Source of the DNA: Nemertoderma westbladi
Taxonomy: Eukaryota; Xenacoelomorpha; Nemertodermatida; Nemertodermatidae
DNA: 64,000 bases
Assembly (NCBI GenBank): GCA_032718475.1
Contig: JAUCBJ010005584.1
Span: forward strand, 1 to 64,000
Direction of reading: 5' to 3'
Shown here: positions 53,050-63,238 of the stretch, in pieces
How positions within the stretch are numbered: the first letter of the stretch is position 1
Layout of the letters: each line of letters starts with the position of its first letter
Notes under the pieces: generated by a model
What the model saw: only the letters and a program-made list of their open reading frames with translations
Databases searched by the model: none
What the model was told of the DNA's origin: nothing
Position numbers and translations under genes: made by a program

Positions 53050-54991
53050 CTAAAAAAAAAACAATATTATAGAATAAAAGTTTTCCGATGACGTTGTAGG
53101 GTGATGGTTAATAAATTGACCCCCCCCCCCCCCCCCCCACAGGTTTAACCCTATTACCACCGGGGGTGGGGGGGGGGGCGCAGGGGGGGGGGGGGGGGCG
53201 AATCGGTCCCTTCCTCTTTATCTCAGCAAATCTATTATGTAACAATAACCTTTGTCTATTAAATACAAGATAGTAAGAACGAACACTGTTAACCCTATTA
53301 CCACTGAGGGGGGAAAGGGGGGGGGGGGGGCGAATCGGCCCCTTCCTAGTTTTTAATTGCTGTATCTATGCAACCACATTATGTGCCAGCCCAATTTTTT
53401 TCAAGAATTAGTCAAATTTAATGGCGCATCTTTTGCAAAAAACTGTGTGGCAGTTAGATTTCAACTTTTCGATGTGGGTGCCACCTCAAAATTTGGTCCC
53501 CAGCAGAAATTTTTTTGTAATTTTCGAATTTTACAAGGTCCTTTGTGAGTTAGTAATTCTTTATGTTGGGGCTTTTTTTATTGATTCTGATTCGTATGGA
53601 GCACTCCACTACTCTATAAAAGTATGTAAGGGAAGTGGTACGTCAGTTTTGGTGCACTAAAAGGGCGTGGCACTTCAAATTTTCAAAATTACCAATATTC
53701 GTTAAATACTCAGAAGTTTTGATTTCAACGCATTCTTATGGGTTTTCTGGCCCGCTTAATTGATTGAAAGTAATATAGAAGACTCAATTCTTAGTGGTAC
53801 ATCATTTTTGATTGCACTAAAATAGCAAGTAGACTTACTTCAAATTTTGAAAATTACGATATTCAGAAAATACCACAAGGTTTTCATTTCAACCCATTTT
53901 TATAGGTTATCTGGACCGCTGAGTCGATTGAAAGTAATATTGAAGCCTTAGACTTAGTGGTACGTCTTTATTGGTACACCACAATTAGGGCGTGGTAGTT
54001 TTCAAAATTTGAATAAGTGCCACACCCTAATTTTGGTGCTCCAAAAGGGACGATCCAATAAGTCTTCAGGCTTCGATAATATTTTCAATCGATTCAGCGG
54101 TGCAGAAAACCTATAAAAACGCGTTGAAATCAAAAGATGGGGGTATTTTCCGAATATCGTATTTTTCAAAATTTGAAGTGCCATGCCCACTTCTTAGGTG
54201 CACAAAAAATAGCATCCAGTTCAATTTTCGGAAATGGAATATAATCACATTTGATTCAGCGTAGTGAAAAACCTACTAATGCTAGCCAACATGCCACACT
54301 ATCAGTTTTAGAATATCAAAAAAATTTATATTTTGTCCTGGGCGGGACTACTTCTAATTTTCACGAAAATTATTATAACCGCATAATGAAATTTTTATTT
54401 TTTTGAATTTGAAAATGTTCTTCGATAATTTTTTCACCTAAGCACGAATTTCGTAGGATTTTATCAAATGAGTACAAAAATACAGTGGGGAGGAATCGAC
54501 CCCTCGCCAGAGCTGCTAATGGTCTAAAGTGGTCGGTAATAGGGTTAATAAAAGTAGTGGGGTGCAAGTTGTTAAAATTAATTATGGGTTGTAAATGAGA
54601 TATAATTATTGACCATTGTTGAATTGTTTATAAGGTAGCCATAACAACAGAATCCACTACATCGTTTACCCAATAAGAATTCAGTTCAACAACAACTGGG
54701 TCAATCCTAATTTTAACACCTGATAGAGAGCACAATTTACGATCAAAGTGAATCGAAAGTTTACAATCAAAGAGGCTGAACATTTTTATGCATATCGATT
54801 TTGTTTGCAATTTTGTTTGTTTCCGTTGATTTGTTTGAATGTCGCCACCGCTAGATGAAGCTGTACTTACTTGTTAAATTGCAAATAAATAGAATTGCAA
54901 ACGAATGGAAGACTTATGGTTTATTTTAAATAATAGAGGACAATATGAAACTTGGTATTGAATTAGAAATATAATCTGATATTTTGCTTAC
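53050..54991 (-). other. intron of the EGF / SEA-like gene
   Basis: Begins GTAAGC at 54991 and ends in T9-AG at 53050 on the minus strand. It contains C19 at 53120-53138, G tracts at 53168-53178, 53183-53198 and 53317-53330, two copies of AACCCTATTACCAC next to the tracts, weak satellite-like units at 53390-54180 and the R2 repeat at 54205-54465. Confidence 0.7.
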
Positions 54992-55117
54992 CACCACTAC
55001 AGGAAACACCATCGCCAACATATCCTGGATTACATTTACAAGAAAAACCGCCATCATTATTTGTACAGGTGGCATTATCGTGGCAATTATCAGTATTGGT
55101 AGAGCATTCATCAACAT
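54992..55117 (-). CDS. calcium-binding EGF exon
   Basis: A 126-base exon between TTATTCAG (acceptor, right side) and GTAAGC (donor, left side), phase 1-1 as is usual for EGF modules. It encodes [18 protein letters not shown] and [18 protein letters not shown], with the six cysteines and the DVDEC calcium-binding start plus an Asn/aromatic consensus. It splices in frame to the terminal exon at 53049. Upstream exons are not found in the window. The sequence to the right is filled by an RTE LINE and a BEL/Pao LTR. Confidence 0.88.
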
Positions 55118-55162
55118 CTGAATAACAAAATATTAGAAATTCACAAATTTTATGGTCAGGTT

Positions 55163-56169
55163 AAGGTATTCTGGGTCATTGATCAAGAAAACTTGCCACC
55201 TCCACGCAGCATAAAGGAGGTGCCACCTGTAGCTGCATAGACCCTCTTACTAGGGCAAATCTGGTCCTGTAACTAGGACCCCCTTCGTTCTGGGATAAGG
55301 ACGCCCTTGGTCCTGGATTAAGGACCCATATACTTGGCTGCAGGGGTATATGGCCTGGCCAGGCAGATGGTGATCTACCAATGGCTGGTCAGGAGTAGAG
55401 TCTTCTCATGTCCACTCTGAGTGCACTTCACTGCGACCATCACCTGGCAGCAGGTGTACAGGGCATGACCCAGCAGATGAGCTGCACAGCCAATGGTGGG
55501 TCATGTGCGCCAGAATATAAATGGGTGGATGGGCCTCATATCTGACTCCACTGCGACACCCACCCTGTGGAATGGCAAACCATGGTGTGGTATTTGCCCC
55601 GAGAGCTGACTGGGCAAAAAAGCACCCCCCAACCCCCACTATAGATTACATTAGTGATGCGAAGATTGTGAGGGGAAGAAGGATTCCAGAGTTGGAGGCT
55701 ACCAATTCCAGTTGGAGGATGTTCCACCCCGACCAACAAAGCCATTGGTGAATCTAAGGTAAGTCACTAGACTAGGCTCAGTAAACACCCTAACACTCGG
55801 GTCCCCAATGAGACAAGATGAGCTGACTGCCTTGGCAGATATGCTTTCTCTTAGCGCATTGGGTGTTCAAGAGCACCGAATGCAGACTGGACAGACTGAT
55901 GAGGTTCTGATTAAGGACATGGGGCGGTTCCTCGCATCAGCAGATGATAATGGCAATGGTGGAATTGGTCTATTGATTAATCCAACTGCACATGCCATGC
56001 AGCATTGGACAAAATAGCCCAAATCTCTAACCACATCATCCGTTGCCACTTCTCATGTTCTGGAAGACTGGCTAAGAAGTTTCCTAAGGTGGTTCTGATT
56101 TCTGCTACTCTCCAACTAGTGCTCCCCCTGTAGAGGAGGTGGACAATTTCTAACACATACTACAAGCAG
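55163..56169 (+). mobile_element. RTE-like LINE, second 5' copy
   Basis: Begins GGTATTCTGGGTCATTGATC as at 31928 and follows it with small deletions (part of the N-terminal region, 55670-55730) through the EEP motifs GELTALADMLSLSA, GVQEHRMQ and GGIGLLIN. Frameshifts and missing codons make it a pseudogene. It is cut at ACTACAAGCAG (56159-56169), where the element D LTR starts. Confidence 0.85.
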
Positions 56170-57152
56170 TGTAAAAGCTTTTGCGGACATAACAAGTCAT
56201 TTTTATGCAATGCGCAGAATACTCTAAAATAGCCCTAAAATTGTTCAACTACGCGTTGGACAGAAATTAGAACCAAGGTGACGAAATCTGTCAGCTGATT
56301 CTTTGTGTACATGGAGATTCCTTTGTTGAGCTTATTCAGCCAATCAGAGCAATCTTCCCAGTTATGCAGTAGAGACCTAGCTGAGGAAACTAGCGCATGC
56401 GCAGTTAGTTTTTTCTGAGAATTAGATTCCTCTCAGAATTCTGTACTAAATCTCATTTCATATGACTGAACACATACTGACTGTTCACCGCACTGTTTTA
56501 ATGATGTTTTATATTGTGTTAATTGCTGTTTATATTAATGGATGTTATATTTGGAGAATACCGATAAATAATCATAAACCCCTCAATCTTCTTGATTACT
56601 GAGGTAAGCGGGGGAAGGGTCTACCGGTAGCAACTGTGACTCAAATTATAGTGGTTTTTTAGTGAATTAAATGCTATTTCATAATCCCTACGTGTGTCAG
56701 TTGCAACCTCCTTATATATGATCAAAATCAGTGACTGTCGGCAAATTAGTGTGAATTAGTGTAAATTAGTGTGAAGTAGTGTGAAGTCGTGTGAAGTACT
56801 GTGAAGGTTAATAAAGCATCTCCTAAAGAATGCACTATTTACGAAACTCTGTGGCCATCTAGTTGTGATTAGTGTAAGTCATAACTCTGTTTTATACTTA
56901 AAGCGCCACGTCCTAAAGGAACTGTTAATATTTCCCCGAAAGTAAATATAGTTGTCAGAGATTATATAGCAGCGATCAATCGATTAATACAAAGTAGTCT
57001 CCCACACTGTGGGTCATACGCCACGCACGGACTGGCTTTGGCAGATGTAAATTCAGTACACCAGGTAATTGGTAAGGGCGAAAGTCGATTCATAATTAAA
57101 AAAGACATTTAAATTGGCAGGTTAAACTGCTAAAGGTCTAAAAGCGCGAACA
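56170..57152 (+). repeat. 5' LTR of BEL/Pao element D
   Basis: 983 bp from TGTAAAAGCTTTTGCGGAC to GCGCGAACA. It is collinear with the element A LTR on the opposite strand (shared GTTCCTTTAGGACGTGGCGC, GGCAGGTTAAACTGCTAAAG) but clearly diverged, with several indels and an extra tandem of GTGTGAA.TAGT units at 56750-56810. Inserted in the RTE LINE copy. Confidence 0.88.
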
Positions 57153-58440
57153 TTAATAGATTTTCCTAATGTTCTGGAAGAACATTAATAGATTTTGATT
57201 CTTTATTGCCCAGTAGGCAATAAAATCGAACGTACTGGTCGGATGGGAGACTGTAGGCCTAGTAACCCGCACCGGTACTTTACCCAGTATTATTTGATTG
57301 TGATATATTGTATATTAGTAGGCTGTTTAAGAGAGCAGGGCCTGTACATCCCTTATTTCTTTTAGAGCTTACATATTTCTGTTGGTTTTATTTACCGGTT
57401 AGTGTAATATTGAGCAGAAGGCATGTAAGCCTGCTCAGATTGTATAAATAATTTGTAGGCCGGATTGTTGTCTAACTGTTGTTAGGTCTGAGGTGATTGC
57501 AGTGTATGTAGAGTGTCTTTCCAATAAAGGTCTAGTTAGGAAGGTGGAGGCATCCAGTGCTGTAAGGTAAATCCCCCACGAAAGAATAAGTCGTACTACG
57601 TAGTTAGAACGCTTACTAACTAACTAGGCTTGACAGTAGTCTGCCAGCAGTTGGTCTGTATTTTATTTGAATAGTCTGTACAGGTAGCGAAATATTTATT
57701 ATTCAGAGTTTATGCAAGTATTTGCAACCTACCTACATATCCCCAAGTTTATTCCTTACAGTAAATATGCTTGTTAGGCATACTGTTATAGTTAACCCCG
57801 GTACTACTTCAGGACTGCTTGGCGTAGGACAGACTGGTGATTTTGTGCTCCGGTCACTCCAGCAGATACTGTGGTTCTTTTGGCTGTTCACGTATATTTA
57901 ACTGCTAGTTATATGTTGTATAAGTACTTGTACCTAATTTAGGGTTTAGAGTACAGTGCTTTCCTTAAAGTAATTTAGTGTGTAGGCAGTATATTTGTGT
58001 TGTAACGTGGTTAATACGTCCGTTAGCTCTGGTTGGCTTCGATAATTAACCTCTAGTGCTTATAGTGAAAGACTATAAGCCGTCAGATGGTGACATTTCC
58101 TTATCTGGACAACGCAATGTACTTAATACTACATTATTGGTTTCAAATACCGTAATTCCTGTCAGTTTGTAAGAACCAGAAATTCTAACTCCTTGTTAGT
58201 CTGGTTCGTAAATTTCTTGTTAAATTAACCTAAAAAATTGTACGTGTAACTTGTTTATTGTTTATTTAGAGATTGTGTAATCTCAACCCGATACGTAAGT
58301 AATTTGTAGTGATAAGTAACTTAGTTAAGTAGAATTATCAGTATTAGTGCCTAACAAGTAGCACTCCACTGAGAGCGTCCAGCCTCTGTGTAGAGACTTC
58401 TTACTCAGAAATAATAACATTTATTTCAAATATTGACAAA
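57153..58440 (+). other. leader of element D, 3' truncated
   Basis: After the LTR, the sequence corresponds as reverse complement to the element A leader: GTCGTACTA.GTAGTTAGAACGC-like at 57590, CCACTGAGAGCGTCCAG and AATAATAACATTTATTTCAAAT at the end. It stops near 58450 at a TA microsatellite before any gag sequence. A palindrome-like AACATTAATAGATTTT repeat lies just inside the LTR (57150-57200). Confidence 0.75.
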
Positions 58441-58450
58441 ACCCATTACT

Positions 58451-58452
<2 letters not shown>

Positions 58453-58485
<33 letters not shown>
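58453..58485. repeat. TA microsatellite
   Basis: About 16 TA units at the point where the element D leader ends. Confidence 0.95.
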
Positions 58486-58488
<3 letters not shown>

Positions 58489-59279
58489 TTGGCCAATAAG
58501 GGCCAGTGCGAATATATAACTTTTGAGCATACCCAACAAACTTGCTTAGATGTAAATAAAATACTAATATGATCCACTAGGGGGCTCTAATTAACAAGTA
58601 GTGAGGTATAGCCCTTCCAGAACTTTTTACCTTCTAAAATATATTTTGAAATAGCAATAAATACCACGATGTTCCACGCAGTGGTGGAAGAAAATAATTG
58701 ACACAATGGCCCTAATTATAGAGTTTTCTTTAAAAAAAAAATAATATAGGTAGAATATAGACGCCGAAACAAGGAATAGTAGCGAGAAACAGAAGTGCAA
58801 AAATGCAGAATCTGATAATTACATATGTTTCTACTCAACGAATTTCCCTGAAATAAATTGAACAGCAATAATTATTGATTCATGAATAATTATTATAACT
58901 TTTGTTGGGCACAGCTTAGCAAAGTCGAGAATGACGTCCAGATGGGATCGAAGTGGTGACCGCCAGTTTGGCGCTCTTACCATTCCGCTAGCGGCTCAGG
59001 CAAAAAAAAGGTAGACCTTGAAATACTACCTAATATACCTAGCTCCCATATGTCAAACCATATCTGCAGCCACTATATTCGATTCTTTGTTATTATGTGC
59101 TTCGCCGTCTCTTGTACTTCACTAAGCTGTGCCAAACGGAAGGTTTGATAATTTGCACAAATACAAAATGAATACACATGAATAATTATGGAAACTTGAT
59201 TCATTTAGCGGCCACTACAGTTTAACAAAACATCGTTTGAAACCTAAAAAACAATGAAATATACTTTAGGATTACAATG
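58486..59279. other. no gene recognised except a tRNA-like sequence
   Basis: AT-rich. The tRNA-like element at 58932-59000 is listed separately. Confidence 0.4.
58932..59000 (-). tRNA. tRNA-like sequence (SINE head or pseudogene)
   Basis: On the minus strand: A-box-like TAGCGGAATGGTAAGAGC, an anticodon-arm-like GCGCCAAACTGGCGG and a B-box-like CTTCGATCCCATC. Acceptor pairing is poor. It could be the head of an otherwise unrecognised SINE. Confidence 0.4.
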
Positions 59280-59650
59280 TTGCATGGTATTTAAGGTATG
59301 TATGGTATGGTATATAACTATGCTTGGCATGCTATCGTTATGTTAGGTATGTATCCTAACATTTCACGACTACTAGAAACGATATTCTAGTGACAGGAAT
59401 ATAATCCATTAGCAGTTAGTATTGAAAACACTTCAGCCTTACAAATTCAGTATGTGCTACATTATTATAGCCATTATTTATGTGCCTCTATAAATTTCAT
59501 TATTATTCTATATCTATAATATTGTTATAGGGCCTATTCTATATTTGTCATTGTCTCGACCAGCTGAATTATTATAGTTATGCATTATGTTATGTTATGT
59601 ATGTATGCTATGGTATGGTATTATACTATGCTATGCTATGATATGACATT
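59280..59650. repeat. TATGG / TATGC / TATGT pentanucleotide-rich tracts
   Basis: Two runs (59285-59350 and 59578-59646) of TATGGTATGG, TATGCTATGC and TATGTTATGT. Confidence 0.85.
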
Positions 59651-59689
59651 TCCTTCATTGCGTGTATCCAATGGGAGATTTGTCTTGAA

Positions 59690-60400
59690 GGACCCAGACC
59701 AATTTAAATTGCCCTTAGGAACAGTGTCTACTGAGGGCCATTTAAGTGGCTCCAATGAGACATTGTCTTGAATGGGCCACTTTAACTTTTTCCCCTTTTT
59801 ACACCTTTAACCCTATTCATACCGGAAATAATAATAAAAAATTTACTCTTATTAGCGTGCTTAAATTCACATTTTTAGGTTTTCTGGGGCGCTGATTATA
59901 AATATTCCAATTTCTTGGGAAGTGTTTTTATTAAAATTTTGTTATTAGTTTTGTTTATTATTAATTTGGCACACACCTCCGAAAAATACAATTTAAATGT
60001 CTAAAGCCGTTTTTATTTATTCCAATGAATTCAGAACAAACGTAAAACACATGTAATGCGAGAAACAAGATATAGAAATCAATTCGTATCTATTGCCATC
60101 TAGGACCATTTTACATTTAAGTGTCTCAAATGAGACATTGTCTTGAATGGGCCACTTCCTTTAAAATGGCTAATACGAACATTGTCTACTCACTACTGAG
60201 GGCTATTTTATATTTAAGTGGCTCAAATTGGACATTGTCTTGAATGGGCCACTTCCTTCAAAATGGCCCTTACGAACATTGTCTACTCACTACTGAGGGC
60301 TATTTTATATTTAAGTGGCTCAAATTGGACATTGTCATGAATGGGCCACTTCCTTTTAAATGGCCCTTAGGAACATTGTCTAATGAGGGCCACAATCATT
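59690..60400. repeat. tandem repeat of about 118 bp
   Basis: Three to four units carry AGTGGCTCAAATTGGACATT, GTCTTGAATGGGCCACTTCC, AAAATGGCCCTTACGAACAT and CTACTCACTACTGAGGGC. A first, separated unit is at 59700-59790. The interval 59800-60080 is a single copy of the satellite-like family of 19.4-21.1 kb. Confidence 0.85.
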
Positions 60401-60559
60401 AATATAGGAATTGAATTGCCGTAATACAATAGGTTACTTTAGGTAGTAACAACCCCCCCCCCCCCCCCCCCATAAGCGTAAGCGCAACCAATTTGACTGA
60501 GGTGGAACCTGACAAAGACAAAATTTTCACCCCTTTCACCCAAAACATTCCTTGATTTT

Positions 60560-61480
60560 GAAAATACAGAGATTTGAAAATATGAAATGGCCCTTAAAAA
60601 CCTAAAACAAATATATTAAATGGCCTTCCAAGGAAAACACATCCATGTTAGAGTGTGTTCATATTGTACAGTTAAATTACATTAAATTTATTAATAGTGG
60701 CCCTAACAAATATAAAAATATAACAAATGGCCCTAAATTTACAAAATTACATTCCTAAACTACAATCAGAGGTGCGACGCTGAAGGTGGCTTCTACTAAA
60801 ATGCCCGTGCTCCACTGGTAACTCATAAGGTTAGCACGAACTTAGATCCAATCGCACATTTTCAAAGGCGAACTTATGTAGTTCCAATTGAAACGCATTT
60901 AGTTCCAAAATAAATTTTACAAAGCAAACTTAGTTCCAATCGAGACGAACTTAGTTCCAATCCCAGAATATCAAAACGAACTTAGTTCCAATGGATGCGA
61001 ATTTAGTTCCAATGCATGCGAATTTAGTTCCAATGCATGCGAATTTAGTTCCAATGGGTACGAACTTTTTTCTCTAGTTATTGGAATTAAATTCGCCTAA
61101 ATTGGAAATAAATTCGCCAAAATTGGAACTAAATTCGTTTCCATTGGAACTAAATTTTTTTCCATTGGAACTAAATTCGCATGAGGCTTAAATTGGAACT
61201 AAGTACGGGGAATCGTAAATGCCAATTGCCAAATTATATTTTCCAATTGGCTGCAATAATATATTTACTGTAAATCTAAAAGGTCATTTTATATATTTTG
61301 ATATTTTGATAGGGCCACTGTTAATAAATTTAATGTAATTTAACTGTACAATATGAACTCAATCTAACATGAGTGTATTTTCCTAGGAAGGCCATTTAAT
61401 ATATTTGTTTTAGGTTTTAGGGCCATGTCACCGTATTTCTAATTCAGGGAATATTCTAAGGAAATCTTGATATCGCACTT
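60560..61480. repeat. foldback-like element with short-repeat arms
   Basis: 60575-60745 is inverted against 61285-61445 (TTAAATTACATTAAATTTAT and AATATATTAAATGGCCTTCC on one side, complements on the other). Inside, the left arm has five to seven copies of CGAA.TTAGTTCCAAT (60835-61070) and the right arm the complementary ATTGGAA.TAAATTCG (61080-61200). The axis is near 61075. A C19 tract lies just outside on the left (60453-60471). A further copy of the right outer arm is at 62100-62310. Confidence 0.7.
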
Positions 61481-62099
61481 CAATTGGGATTTTGGTGGAT
61501 ATTATTTATTATATACTATAATAACTGCTGTAAACAACGGTATGAGAGGTATGCGGGGAGGGGGTTAACTATAATATGCTGAGCCTGATATAATCTGAAA
61601 TTTACAGGTACAGAGATTATAAATGCACGTTTTGGAATGGAAATTGTGCCTGTGCTAGTATTATGCACCTTAATTATTACTATAATGATTGCCAGGTGTC
61701 ACGTCAAAATGATTATAAAATATGAAATATCGAAGGTTTTAAATTTTGTGAAATTTAAAACTGCATATAAAAAACTTAAAAATCTGCATAGGCCCTATGG
61801 ATCAGTTTCTCCCCAATGATGCAGCGCAGGTTGTATTATAGTATTGCTTTCACAAGTTTCAGCTTAACATATCATAAATAACGAAACTGGAGGAGGATTT
61901 CACTTTTCTATTATTACTTACTTTTATTATTAACTTATAAGGCGATGGGCAAATGGCAAGGCAAGCAGTAGAAAACACCTTTGCCTCACATCTCTGATTG
62001 TAATCCCAATTATCCTTCCCCCTGTCTTTTCCGTTTGACACATGTCTGTCTGCCAGTCTATTTCTCCCAGTAGACATCAATAAAATTAATTTATGAATT
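61481..62099. other. no gene recognised
   Basis: AT-rich, with only a short 60-codon ORF at 61637-61819 that I do not support as a gene. Confidence 0.4.
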
Positions 62100-62310
62100 T
62101 AGGGCCATATTTTATATGTTGATATTATTATAAAGGGGCCACTGTTAATAAATTTAAAGTAATTAACTGCAGATTATGAACTCAATCTAACATGGGTGTA
62201 TTTTCCTGGGAAGGCCATTTAATATATTTATTTTAGGTTTTAGGGCCATTTCATATCTCTGTATTTCTAATTCAGGGCATATTCTAAGGAAATCTTGATA
62301 TCACACTTCA
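62100..62310. repeat. extra copy of the foldback outer arm
   Basis: It matches 61285-61485 in the same orientation (ATGAACTCAATCTAACATG, GGAAGGCCATTTAATATATT, CTAAGGAAATCTTGATATC). The LINE at 62312 starts directly at its right edge. Confidence 0.8.
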
Positions 62311-62311
62311 C

Positions 62312-63238
62312 ACTCCAGCATCAAGGACAAGTCTCGGCGATAATAGCTCAAGAGGAAAAATAGATCACTCCAAGCTGCTAAACTGCGACGGATGTTCTGC
62401 CCTTTTCACAGTTACAGCCGCCTACAATAATCACGTCGCCATGTGCGACATGTCTAATCCTTCGTGTGACGGGGACGAATCCATGGAGAATTTGTGTCTC
62501 CACTGCCTGAAGGCGGTGGTGGGTAGAAACTGTCTGGAATGCAACTGCTGTGGATCGTGGATTCACAGCAAGTGTCTCGGGCTCGTCGCTTCGGACATAC
62601 CGATTCTTGGGAAGTCCAAAAACTGCAAGATCGTGTGCAACACCTGCGAGTCACGTGGTGCATTTAAGCAACCAACAAATACGACCAGTTCCAGTTCGGA
62701 ATCGCTAATAACGGTTATATCCAAACTGGAAGAAAAAATCACTAAGGATTTCAGTTCCCTGAAATCCGAGATCGATCTTCTTCGAGAGGAATCCAAGGAC
62801 TCGGGTGGAGAGGCCTGGTCCCAGGTGCAACAGAAGAAGAACAAATCCCGGCCCGCGTCTACTACGGTCCCAATGACCGCGGAGGATGTGGATCACAAGG
62901 TTCAAGAGCAGCGGAAACGTGAGCTCAACATCGTCATTCGAGGTTTACCGGTATCAACCGACGATTCTAACAAAGGACAAATCTCTTCTCTGTTGGAGTC
63001 AGAGTTCGATCAGAAAGATGTGGTATTTTCAGTGGTTTCCAGTCTACCGGCGAGGGATAATAAACCTACGCGTTTCATTGTCCGCCTCTCTAGCATGGAT
63101 TCCAAGAATAATATCATGGAATAAAAGAAAAAACTCCGGAAATCTACTGCGCATACTGGGGTTTATATCGACCATGATCTTACCCGACTACAGGCCGAGC
63201 AGCAGTACCATAAACGGAAAGCTGTTCGTAACCAATGA
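62312..63238 (+). pseudogene. CR1-type LINE ORF1 with zinc and PHD-like fingers
   Basis: Open in frame from 62286, with the first ATG at 62441 (GTCGCCATGT). In-frame sequence upstream of that ATG contains a C2HC-like cluster (CDGCSALFTVTAAYNNHVAMC region, 62390-62450), so the N-terminus was probably longer and the copy is 5' truncated. Then a PHD-like finger (CLHCLKAVVGRNCLECNCC...CNTC), a coiled coil (KLEEKITKDFSSLKSEIDLL) and RELNIVIRGLP typical of LINE ORF1 proteins that bind RNA. One TAA at 63122 breaks the frame; without it the ORF continues through HTGVYIDHDLTRLQAEQQYH to TGA at 63236-63238. Confidence 0.8.

Noticed and set aside
61637-61819. 60-codon ORF with a hydrophobic N-terminus
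   Set aside because: It has a reasonable start context, but it is single, short, AT-rich and without homologues or splice context here.
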